From Odontesthes bonariensis (taxonomy: Eukaryota > Chordata > Actinopteri > Atheriniformes > Atherinopsidae), in contig NC_134517.1 in NCBI RefSeq assembly GCF_027942865.1, positions 19,040,009-19,104,008 on the forward strand: a DNA stretch of 64,000 nucleotides. Reading direction: 5' to 3'. Below are positions 37,601-48,300 of the stretch, one piece after another. Both the position numbers and the translations under genes were made by a program. Every line of letters starts with the position of its first letter. Within the stretch, counting starts at the first letter, position 1. Below the pieces are notes generated by a model. It had not been told where the DNA came from. It was given only the letters and a program-made list of their open reading frames with translations, and did not search any database.

Positions 37601-38719
37601 TACAGGAGAGAGAAAGGCCATTGATCATCTCTGAAAAGTTACAAGGGATCCTTCCAGTTAAAGTCCTGTACTCAGAATCTTACATAAGAAGCAGGAAAGT
37701 GCTGCCATAAAAGTATAAAAGTTCAACGCAATTATTATTTTTTTTTTTTAATGGAAACTGATAACTTAAGGAGACTATTTCAGTTCCAAAAACTTTAGAC
37801 TTTTGTGTTTTTTTTCAATATTGCTTTTTCTGCTCCTGTTGTGTTTTGTGGAAATAGACGTCACTGAGAAATATTTCCATACTTTCATGCGGTGAAATGC
37901 TGCTGCGATTTCCAATTTCATTCAATCTTTTTAGTTGTTTTTAAACGTCTCTCGGCCACCGTATCGATTCAGTTGCTACGGCCCAACACATAAGGGGTCA
38001 CCATGGCAACAACACGTCCGTTCCATAGTTCCTCTCCTGCCAAATTGATCGACTCACAGGTTAAACGGGTCCGGATAAAGCAGCGCAATATATAGCGACA
38101 TGCACCACTGTATAACCCATAGTGCCCTTTCATAAGGACCCTGAGGTTTACCCTCTTGTGTCATTGTGCAATATGGTCATGTTAAATAACCAGACAGTGT
38201 TAAATAACATGTTCGCTTGCACCAAAGAGTTCAACCCACGTGTCACTGGTTGACTTGACTAAGTCAGTTAATAGCTACGGTTACCTACCTGGTTAAATTT
38301 TCAATCTCTGCGGGAATACTTTTGAGTCTGTTTCCGCCGAGAGAAAGCGACTGCAGACTCAGCAGCTTGGTGCACTGGAGTGGGACCTCCTCAAACCGGT
38401 TCCCACTGAAGTTCAACACTTCCAGCGGCAGGGAGCCGAACTCTTTGGGCAGAGAAAACTCGTCCAGGCGGTTGTTCTTGGCCAAAAGGGTTTTGAGCTT
38501 GGCGAGTCGCGTGATGCCATCACAGATGGCCAACAGTCCGTTATTGCTGATGTCCAGAAACTCGAGGTTGTAGAAAAGGCTGACCGACGAGGACAGCGAG
38601 GCAAGTCGGTTGTTGTTCAGGTAGAGCTGTCTGATGTCCCTTTTCCTCTCGTCGGTAATACTGTCGACGTTGAAATTGTTCAAACTCAAACGTGAAAAGT
38701 CGAGCACGCAATCTATGGC

Positions 38720-38755
<36 letters not shown>

Positions 38756-38770
38756 CTCGTGAATCTCCAT
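32955..38770 (-). CDS. lrrc58: Leucine-rich repeat-containing protein 58 (whole gene, four exons)
   Basis: Joining 38289-38770, 33932-34060, 33500-33777 and 32955-33148 (complement) yields a 360-residue frame; human LRRC58 is 371. An N-terminal poly-Ala tract (residues 7-15) precedes about eight leucine-rich repeats of the LxxLxLxxNxL type (roughly residues 45-235). A Cys-rich C-terminal part follows: CPNPKCAGVYFDSCVRHIKF, FCGKYRLPLMHYLCSPEC and an acidic Ser-rich stretch ending RVLLG. Conserved segments such as SLSLHNNLLTYLPREI, ELSLRGNPLVVRFV and VDFCGKYRLPLMHYLCSPEC are nearly identical to human. The repeats suggest protein binding; no enzyme motif is present. It lies between gpr156 and fstl1 as in human. 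Confidence 0.96.
33149..33499 (-). other. lrrc58: lrrc58 intron 3
   Basis: Short non-coding intron of 351 bases with gtgagac donor and ctccccag acceptor. Nothing else is seen in it. Confidence 0.9.
33500..33777 (-). CDS. lrrc58: lrrc58 coding exon 3 (last leucine-rich repeats)
   Basis: Encodes LHSLRSLSLHNNLLTYLPRE, LVQLQELSLRGNPLVVRFVK, YDPPKLLELAGRTIKSRYI and ASKCPNPKC. Phase 2 in, phase 1 out. Confidence 0.97.
33932..34060 (-). CDS. lrrc58: lrrc58 coding exon 2 (middle leucine-rich repeats)
   Basis: 43 codons, phase 2 in and out: LEMLYLGGNLITAIPPEVAN, LPYLTYLVLCDNRIQGVPPQ and LT. It matches human CLYLGGNFIKEIPPELGNLP and NYLVLCDNKIQSIPPQL. Confidence 0.96.
34608..34660. repeat. Compound (CA)n(TA)n microsatellite
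   Basis: A short CA run passes directly into about 20 TA units. Confidence 0.93.
35823..35849. repeat. poly-A run
   Basis: Twenty-seven A residues inside lrrc58 intron 1. Confidence 0.9.
36871..36922. repeat. (AAAT)n microsatellite
   Basis: About eleven AAAT/ATAA units, one interruption near 36900. Confidence 0.9.
38289..38770 (-). CDS. lrrc58: lrrc58 coding exon 1 (start codon, poly-Ala, first leucine-rich repeats)
   Basis: 160 residues plus two bases. It starts MEIHEG followed by nine Ala, all encoded by GCA, then LDFSRLSLNNFNVDSI. LRR units include QLYLNNNRLASL, FLDISNNGLLAICDGI, TLLAKNNRLDEFSLP, VLNFSGNRFEEVP and SLSLGGNRLKSIP. The donor is gtaggt. There is no competing upstream in-frame start. 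Confidence 0.95.
38726..38752. repeat. lrrc58: (TGC/GCA)9 trinucleotide repeat in coding sequence
   Basis: Nine tandem copies that encode the lrrc58 N-terminal poly-alanine. They are preceded by a TTC variant and one more TGC. Confidence 0.95.
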
Positions 38771-39090
38771 TTTGGCTGTTTAGTCGTGAATTTGAACTCT
38801 CTTCGAGGTTCTCGCAAAAGTTTTGCAGTCCACGTGAACCGCACGTTAGTTCCTGGGCCTTCCTATTTTCAACATGTAAAACGGATAGATTTCCACACTC
38901 TCGCCAGTAACAGTTAACAGCATTTCGGATTAAATACAGGTCACTAAATTGGTGCAAACTACAGGCCTCTGTCGTCACATTTAACTACTCTGCCCGCTGA
39001 GCAGCGCTTGCAAGCTGCAGACGTTCGGATTTCGTCCATTGGCTGATCCTTGACAGATGCCCCGCCCACCTGGGCGTTGATTGGCCACTC
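38771..39090 (-). promoter_or_regulatory. lrrc58: lrrc58 5' UTR and core promoter
   Basis: On the minus strand, two CCAAT boxes (complement 39038-39042 and 39080-39084) flank a GC box GGGCGGGGC (complement 39059-39067). They lie 270-315 bases upstream of the lrrc58 start codon. CCAAT and Sp1 boxes so close together are usual for TATA-less ubiquitously expressed genes. Confidence 0.55.
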
Positions 39091-42000
39091 TCCCAACCTT
39101 TATTGTTACAAAGGAAATAATTGAAACATTCTATGGCTTGCTCTATATAGTTTACTGTCATTTTATAGCCACGCACTATCACTATCAGGTGATACAGCAG
39201 TAAATTCGTTTTTAGGTCTTGCAACAACGGTGCAATGCTGGCTGATGATCCATCATTCCAGTGATCAAGTCCTTCAGTCATTATGCAACACATGTCTTCT
39301 GTCACATGATGTAAAAGTCTATTGGCTTTATGTGCACCGAATGAGAAAAAGGCGCAGGACAATAAAGTTTTTGCAACAGAATTCAGATCAATGCCTAATA
39401 CTGTCAACTCTTTTCGACAGAGGATAAACTGATGTGGACATTCCCAGTACCCACAGTTTTGAGGAGCAGTTTCTTACTTCTTTTGTATTTTCTAATACGT
39501 TTGAGAAAAAGGCATTGTACTTTCTGTCAAATAAAATGCACAGTGAGTACTATATAGGTTATTTTGAGCAACCACAAGATCATATAATGTACTGTACACT
39601 GACAAACTTTTTTTAAGGTAAAAAAAAAATAAACATGTCATATTTGAATTGGAAATAACATCAAATACAATACGTCAAATTCTGATATTTTACAAAAACA
39701 TCGGAATAGTGACAAGAGAGGTGATGGAAAAAAAACTACCTTTGAACATCTCACGTGTAATTAGATAAATTGGCAATAAGTCAGTGATATGACATAAGAG
39801 TAAGACTGTTACAGGAATATTATATAATCCTTCAAAGATAACAATAGGTTAATTGCTGTTTGAAAGACTACGAAGAGAATTTATCGAACTATTCAATAAT
39901 AGTGTTTTACAAAAAAAATAAAAACATTTACAAAGCAAAACATGTAGAAAAGATTCAGAATTCAGTTCCCTGGTCAAAGCTGGGTCCTCTTGAAAGATGG
40001 ACCGAGGTGAACTGGAAAGCTAAGAATCAAAATATGAAATTCCCTTTGGAACTCATGGATGGTGCATCCTTCAGACTAATGAGGAGAGGAACCATCCAGC
40101 TTGCTGTGAACACACGGTTCAAAGCCCAGCATGCACTGTGTTGTGCGGCTGCAGTGAAACACATGGCACCGGTCATTTTCCACATCTGTGATTGCACCAG
40201 TTACACTGAACAATAGCTAGTAAAAGAACAGCATTTGTGCAGCAGTTTCATCATTCCGGTGACCTTACCAAACACTTTATGCAACAAGCCACATTCGCCC
40301 ACTCAGTTGTTTGTGTAGCTTTTTATTTTTCCCAGGCAAACCGTCACACATGTCACTGATTTAGGGCACTTAGATGAAGGTTTTGAAACACCAAATAATG
40401 ACACTGATGTTCTGTCCAAGGAAAGTCTTGCTCATTTCAGCTATAATACCAAACCTATACCAATACCAAAATCCTTTATAAAAGCAAGAATAGGAACATA
40501 TTTGACCCTCAAGAGTTGTAAGTCATGGGAAATTAATAACAAAAAATCCAATTCCCTGAAATTATTTAAATAATTATCTGTCACTTACATAAATTGCTGT
40601 CCTTTCAACCTGGGATTAGGAATAGCCATTAGTCACTGATTGAGAGGCTTTAAGACATTTTGTGGATACAAGAATAACAATTCAGATGTGTAGTCAGTGG
40701 CTTGCGTGTTAAGTAAAGAGTAAAATGTAACATTTAGTTCACTACACTGTCAGTCCTACGCTTCTATAGTGTAGTATAGAATGTCTTTATCTCAAGCAAG
40801 AACTCATTTGTCTCCCAAGGGCAATTTTCTGAATTCAACTCAGTATTTGAATATTCAATTTGGCAGAGAAGAGTGCACGCACGTATAGAAAACGACAAGG
40901 TTATGGTATTGTGTAGGGCATTTATTGGCATACATACATATTCCTTACAGTCTCTGCACTTTTCAGTGGAAAGATCGAGCTCGAAACTAGTAATGTACCT
41001 TTCGCACAGACATTTGTCAGGGTCTGAGTTACAAAGCAGCAGTTTCCTGCTAAACTTCAGCAAAGCACACTCGTTCTTGCAACGAGCTCGTGGCACAAAC
41101 CGCTGACGTGCAGGCAAAGGTGTTGACCGATACGGTTTTGCAGGTCTAAGGCACTGATTTTACTGTCAAACATCCCATTTTTTGATACAAGATTTAGACA
41201 AATGAGCACATTAAAGAAACCCAACTATCTCGCAACATCACGTTAATAACACACACGCGCACACTCACACATTTTATTTGCACCCAGATATCAAAGTTTG
41301 CTACACTACTTTAGCTGACGACGAGGCTAGTCCTTCTGTTAGTGATTTTCAAAGCACAGGTATAGTGTTGTTGCTGGGTCCAGAGTAATGTTTTACCTGG
41401 AGAGTTTTGTACATTATTCAAACACTTCATCGAGACTTTGGTTTCAGTTTTCACCACGCTAAACTCAGACCCGGTCTCACCTGGGTGCAAAGAACTGGAC
41501 GGCGACACAGTCTACGTCTTGATAAAAGAAGACAAGAGGAGTGTTCAACCAGAAAAAGCACCAGAGAGAGTTGTCGGAGCATAACATGGGGAACAAAGTG
41601 AGCTCTAACTCAAGCCACTCACATACTGTACATAGAAAACAAACATTTTTTTCGCAGTAAAAATATCAGTTAAGCAGTAAGATACAAATAAATTTCAGCA
41701 ATGTGGTACACTGAAGCTTAGGAAAGATGAGAAGAAAGAAAGAAGTGCAAAGGTCAAGTCGTGGCCTACTGTTGCAGTTCTACATGGCAAAAGCACAGGT
41801 GGCTCTTCCTTCTCATCTCAGCTTGTTTAAAGCGCCTGCTGATGCGAGAGTAAAGAGAAACGTACCCCCGTTTCATTAAGTGGATTCTCCGAGCTCCAAA
41901 CTCTGCTGCCTCCTAAAACACTGACCTTTTCATAATTCCAAAACAGCGCCAACTTGACAGTTTCTTTCTTAACAGGTTGGAAAATAAAATACAAGAATTG

Positions 42001-42289
42001 TAGTAAAAAACTAGTCCCAGGACTAGTGTGGAGGTGCAGTAATACAATCAAATATGACAGTACTGAACACAAGCCAATCGGATTACATTCTGTGATTGCT
42101 CTTGGTTCTAACAAACATCAACACAAACACTAAAACACAGGTTTTTTTTTAAAAAAAGGAAAAAAAAGTGTAATAATTAACATAGTAGAGAAAGATGAAA
42201 AAAGTCAGTTTAATAACACTTGGCCACAAGGGAAATCAAGTATGGATGAGGGGTGATGGCATGCATCCTCCTCCTCTTAGTGTCCCTAC
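39091..42289. other. Region between lrrc58 promoter and fstl1 stop (fstl1 3' UTR and intergenic)
   Basis: No coding exon is supportable. The upper part should be fstl1 3' UTR. Minus-strand AATAAA signals at 41273-41278 and 40921-40926 are candidate ends, giving a UTR of about 1.0-1.4 kb (inference). Open frames such as 39860-40216 on the plus strand have no recognisable family features. Confidence 0.5.
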
Positions 42290-42331
42290 TTAGGCCTCCT
42301 TTGTGCTGGTCTTCATCTTCTCAACGGTTTC
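42290..42331 (-). CDS. fstl1: fstl1 last coding exon
   Basis: [13 protein letters not shown] and a TAA stop; human ends ETAEKTKRVSTKEI. The exon follows an aatacag acceptor and starts in phase 0. Confidence 0.9.
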   Translation of the reverse strand, partial: ETVEKMKTSTKEA

Positions 42332-45300
42332 CTGTATTTGAAAACAAAGAAACATCGAGGGACACATAAGCTATGGTATGTATTTCCATCAAAATAAAAA
42401 CTGCACAACCAAAGTGAAAAAATTCTGAAAAACTGCAAGAGCATAAAGTTAAACAAATCAAGCCTGCTGTTATTAAGACGAGAATGCAAAACTGCAAAGA
42501 ATTTAGAGATTCTATGATCTAAAATACACAAGATAATTACACACTTTAAAGAATATGGAGACATTCCTGTGTGTATAGAGCTCTTAGGCGGCACTGCATT
42601 AAAGCCATCAGCTCACGACCACGGGGACATTTCTGAAAACCATTTCACCAATCGGTAAACAATGTTTGTCACCACATCCTCAAATGTACGTAAAACCTCC
42701 GGTAAAAAAGGAAAAAAATCAAATAAAAAGCACATTTCAAGAGGATATTGAGCGACTGTTGCCTCGTCTGGGCCTGAGTTCCCCCTCAGAAGGACTGAGG
42801 CAAAGTGGAAAACAGGCCTATGGTCTGATGACCACTGATTGTGACTTGTGGACACACTTCCACTGGGCTAAAGACGAGATGGGGCACAGGCACAGACATC
42901 CTCCAGTTATCAGCACACAGTTTAAAAGCCAGTGGCTGTGACCAGCTTTTCTTGTTTAGTGACAAAGTAAGCTAAACGGAGCTCAGAGGTTTCGGTTCAA
43001 CTGTCCCATCTGCGTCCTCCACAATGAAATATTCAACAAATTAAACATTGAAATGTTGAGCAGCTGAAAGAATTTGAAAACATTTCACAATCAAAACTGC
43101 CAGCTGGCGCCTCATTTAGCAAACACGTACAGCGTGTTGCTAAGAGAGTTAACGTTTTAAACGTGACCCTGTCGCAACAATTTTACACAGAACTCCACTT
43201 TGAAGGTGAGTTTAGCGGGAACCTGCCTGAAACTGTACACTCAAGAGTCACATTTGTTTGCTGTGGCGTTACAAGCTGCCGGGGCACTGAGTACATGACC
43301 TTGCTGACTCAGCCATGGCCTCAATCCAGAGCCCAAGAGCTCTGTTGTGAGCGCCCCGCATGCAAGCAAGCTTAAACCTACGCCACAAATAAAGCAAATT
43401 ATTCATTTATTTCTAATCTACTGGGATGTTTGTTATCATCATCTATTTTGCCAGCCAAAGGGTTACTTTGGCTGGCAAATCCTCCTAATTCCCTGTTTGA
43501 ATAACAGATATATATTCATAGTTATAATCACAATAATCATTCACACTAAATGTTAGCAGAAATTCATTAATACAATAAAAATGTTTAGGATAATTTTTAT
43601 CTGCCATTGAGCCTCTTTCTTAAACCCGAAACCATGTTCTTTTGCTCTAATTCAAGAACATTTAGTCAATTCCAAGCTTTAGATGCGTTGTTTCACTTGA
43701 TATGCCTGAAATGACAAAGCTGCTGATACCGAGGCTCTTTTTGAGAGTACTGTGCTAGCAGAGAGGTGTGATTCAAATGCTCCTTTTCTGGAAACATGCT
43801 ACCAGTAATCTTGGTTATATCCCCATGGAATCTAATGCCAGACACTGAGTTCAGAGGCCACAGTGTTGATTTTGTCTGCACTGGAATGTGGAACTGGGGA
43901 ACCCAAACCCAAGAGAGGTAGATGGATGAGAAATAAACTTTCATTGAGCAAAAACCAAAAGTACTACTGTTGCAGAGAGTCAAACGGAACAGATATCCGG
44001 ACGAAACAACGACACGCAAGCAGTGGTTCAGGCTAGATTGAGAGGGGTAATGACTACCACAAAGCAGGTGAGTGGCAATTAATAAGTGGACCCAGGTGTA
44101 AAACAAGTACAGGAGGTAAAACCAAGAAGAACTCACAAGGGAGCAGGTTCTATGAAATAAAACAGCAAGTAAAGCTAACCACAGTGCACAAGGAAATCTA
44201 ATTACAAGGACTTGAAAATGGCTTGGAAATCCAAACAAAGTAAACCATTACACACTTTAGTCCAGTTCTATGAGCAGTGGTGGAGTTTTGAAATATACTT
44301 TTATACCTGTCATTACAGCCAAGTGGTGTGAAAAGCTGAATACTGACGTAGAGCTTGATAAAAACAGCGGGACTGATATAGTTTTTTATGGGTTTTCAGA
44401 TTACCAATACAGACCTGGTGCTTGTTGAGCTCAGCCACGCGGAGGTTCCACTCCTCCTCCGTCATCTCTGCTCCAGCATCTGCTGACTCACCCACAGCTG
44501 TCTGTTTGTCTGGAGAGATAACAAGATGGTCAAGGGGCACGTGTTCTGAGACATGAATCACTCAACTTGTTCAAATGATTAGTAGCACCACAGAGACCGA
44601 GATCATTACCAGTGCAGGTCATAGCAGTGCAGACCCAGTTGCCGCACGCACAAACGCAGCGGTTACAATCGACCTGAGTGTCTGCTCCATCCTCGTACGT
44701 TTCATCCTCAAGGGCGCATTCTGCACAAAGACACACGTTGACAAACTTACAAGCCAAGAGCACGGATGCTGGCGTTTCAAAACGCCACATCATACGTCTG
44801 AGAGCTCAGCTGCAACGTTAAATGCCTTTGGCTACTTTCTGCTTAGTCATGGACAGTCAGCAAATATGCAAACACCCACGCTAAGCAGGAGTGTCGGAGA
44901 AATGATCATACCAAACAAAAAAGAAGAAAAAAAACAGACACATCTGAAATATACTTCATTCTTTTAGCAACTCTAAAGGCTTTTAAATCTTGATTTATTT
45001 AAGCAAAGGAATCATGTATGTGTAAAAGAGCCGGGGTTGAAAAAAAACAAAACAAACTGAACCTGTCAGCTAGCCAAATATGTGTTTGTGTGTGTGTCCT
45101 TGGTTCTGGTGTAGCTCCAGGGTTCAGTTTTCCACACTGAGCGACCGATGGAGCAATGCTTCCTGTTTCTATGAACTTTATACCAGATTTATTGACACAC
45201 TATGACTGACTGTGCAGACTGAGGGGGATGAACAAAAAACTGTGTTTCAGCCTCTTGAGAAAAGAACAACCGGAGGCCCGTTTCCACACCAAGTCTGCAG

Positions 45301-48300
45301 CTTCACTGCTACTTTAAGTTACATTTAGTCAAAGTATCTCTTTAAGCTCACTCTTCTCTGGTGGGTTGAAGCCAGGCTTCAGACAGTTGAGGAACTCGTC
45401 AAAGCTCAGCTTCCAGTCGGCATTCTCATCAGAGAGCTCAATGAGGGCATCGACACACAGGCTCCTGGGAAACACAGATATACGGAAAAACAAAATGTTG
45501 GCTTCCACATATATGTGATGGCAGAGCATACGAGAAAGAAGACGCGGAGAAAATATAATTTGTTGAGAGAGTTTCATTCCACAGAGTACAGGTGTTTATG
45601 CCCCTGCAGGCTCCCACAGGAGGCCTTCAGTAATGTTTGCCCTGGGCCACACAGATTTCAGTGACATGTCAGCATGCCTGAAAATAGCACCACAGCACAC
45701 AGATAAAACCTGTATGCATGAGCACGATAGCAGGAGCAAATATCTGAATGCAGGTGGAAAAACATGCAAACAGTAGTGGGTGCTCCATCACTCCGCCGTC
45801 CCGTGCACTTATCTAAACATGCACACCTACAAACACACTGACCTGAGCAGCTTGTTGCTCTCCTGGTCGGCATAGGACTGCAACTCCACGACCGACTCAT
45901 TGTGCTGGATGAATTTGAGCAGCTCGGAGGAGTCCAGCTGAGAATCACCATTGTCATACGACTGCAGAAAAACACAGCGAAGGTCAGCGTGTGGTAGAGG
46001 AAGACTACACAACCGGACTGAAATCTTACGATCATTCACACATATCTTCTTAGCTCACGTTATATTTTGATCAACATGAGTCATGCGGACGTCAGCAATG
46101 AAAATATCCATCGCCAGCAAGCCACTGTGGCTCTGTTAAAGTGAATTTGCAATTACTGCCAAAATAAAACGCACCGCTGGTCATGACAGCCATGCTGTAA
46201 TTCTGATTTAAATTCAGTATGATGCACCTCAAGCACTGTCCTTGTATTACTTGGTGAGGAGGTTTAATCACACATGAATTATTCTGTTCATTTGATAATC
46301 TCTTCCACACGTCCTTGTACAATTGTGTATTTGCACTGAGATGATGAGCCCGGCATGCAGACTTAATGGCGCTGTCACTGTAGGGAAACAAATAAAGGCT
46401 GCTGAGGTAGTTTTGCGGTGATTGTGTCGGACCTTTCATTATTTATCCATTACACTGTGACCGTACGGTCCGTTTGCACAAGTCAGATGATCTGAAACAT
46501 TCATGAGATGCTGTGTAAACATTCAGCATTGAGAACACACTCAAAATGTGCAGCACATTGTCATGACTGCAGAAGCCCTTCTTCAACAAACTGTTCAAAG
46601 AAGCATCGCGAGACGTAGAGGCCCACCTGGAAGTACTTGAGCAGGATGTTTGAGAAGTTGGACCCCTTGGCAAACCAGCCGTCTGGGATGACCTCGGTCT
46701 GCAGCCACTGGATCACACGACTCCTTAACTCGTTGCGGTCAGCAGCGAAGCACACCACTGCAGCAGTGGAACATTTTCCAAAGGTCAAAATCATGAATTA
46801 ATTGTCCAAAGGGCAAAAGCTTTCTTGACAGCTTTGTCACAGCTGACTCCCCTCCTTTTGTGCATGTCATATTTCCAGTGTCACAATGACCTTTCCATGC
46901 AGTGATAGCCCACACATAAAGATAAAAAACTAATTATCAGATCCAGCCCACCAAAATATCATTCGGTTGAAAAACAACCCCGAAGTAACAAGGTTTTTTT
47001 TTCTTCTAATTTCAGAGAAAATTTTGATTATCTGAATGTAAATGTACATACAGAATACAACACAAGGTAAATACAGCTTCTGGTGAACAACAACGCATGT
47101 CATGCTACTCTGTTATCATTGAACAAAAACAAAGGCAAAAAGGCAGAAACAGCGTGTGAGAAACTAAGTGCATCCAGTGATTCAGCAGCTTGTAGGACCA
47201 CCCTTAACGGAAAATAATGACTAGCAATCATTTCTCGTGTGATGCTATCAGACTCACATCATTGTGGGGGGATTTTGGTCCACTCCTCTTCACATTGCCT
47301 CAGTTCATTGAGGTTTGCGGGTATTTGTTTATGCACATCCGCCACAACAACCAGGTTGAGGTCTGGACTTTGGACTTTTGCAACACCTTAATTCTATTTT
47401 ATCTCAAGCCATTTTGTCGTAGAGCTGCTGTTGTGATTGGGGCAATTGCCATGTTTCATGGCCAGATTCCATGACTAGATTTAGCTGTTAAACAGATGTT
47501 CTTAAATTGGACTCAATATTATTTTGCATGTATACAGTGGAGTGCAGTTTCCCTGAGCATTGTACAGTCTGACTTTGGAGTGAACTAACTGGGACATTCA
47601 CTACTGAGAAGACTGGCTGTCTTGAATGATGACAGAATGATGTAGAATTATGGACTCCAAATAGTGTGGAAATGGTCTAATAAACCATCTCAGATTGATG
47701 GGCAGCAACAATTACCGATGTCTTTGTGTTAACACACACCTCGAGTGCTCCATGCCAGAAAACTCCCAAAACCACTGCTTTTATAGAGGTGCTCACACTT
47801 GTTCATTATCAGTTAATCGAGCGCATTTGATTAGCAGGACTTGGCTGCTACTTACTCTCGGAGTTCCTATGATAGCAGTTAGGCTGCAGTGTTTCACACA
47901 ATGCTGAACGTGGCCTAGTTTTTGTGCTGTTGTTCATCTGAGGTTGCATTCACCTCATCCTAAACACTGGGGTGATTTTAGCAAAGTCCTGACAGGTTCA
48001 ACATTAGAAAAGATAGAAGATGTACTTTGGTTTCTGCATGACGACATATGCAAAGAGGGCAAACATGCAGATGCATACAAACACAAACTCACCTGGGCTG
48101 GCAGCTGGCAGCTCTGTTTTCTTTTCTAGAGGAGATTTCAAAAGAGAAACAAAATGTAACAACCGAGGCCAAACCAGCTCGATTCAGATAGCTGAAGATG
48201 AACGTATGCCTGTCACTGAGCAAAGGTCTGGAGAGAGGACAGAGTGACATAAGGCTTTTCAGAGACCGCTCTGCATTTCCTGCCACTGATCAATGTTCAG

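Larger units (their letters stand above)
34061..38288 (-). other. lrrc58: lrrc58 intron 1
   Basis: Intron of 4.2 kb between the two LRR exons. It contains a compound CA/TA microsatellite (34608-34660), a 27-base A run (35823-35849), an AAAT array (36871-36922) and a CCCT run near 37580. No recognised gene or transposon is embedded in it. Confidence 0.85.

Noticed and set aside
39860..40216. 118-codon plus-strand frame between lrrc58 and fstl1
   Set aside because: No family resemblance and no splice context. It most likely lies beside or in the fstl1 3' UTR, antisense.
43693..44238. 181-codon minus-strand open frame in the last fstl1 intron
   Set aside because: No domain, repeat or signal feature is recognisable, composition is Ser/Leu/His-rich as in random frames, and it lies inside an intron of a well-defined gene.
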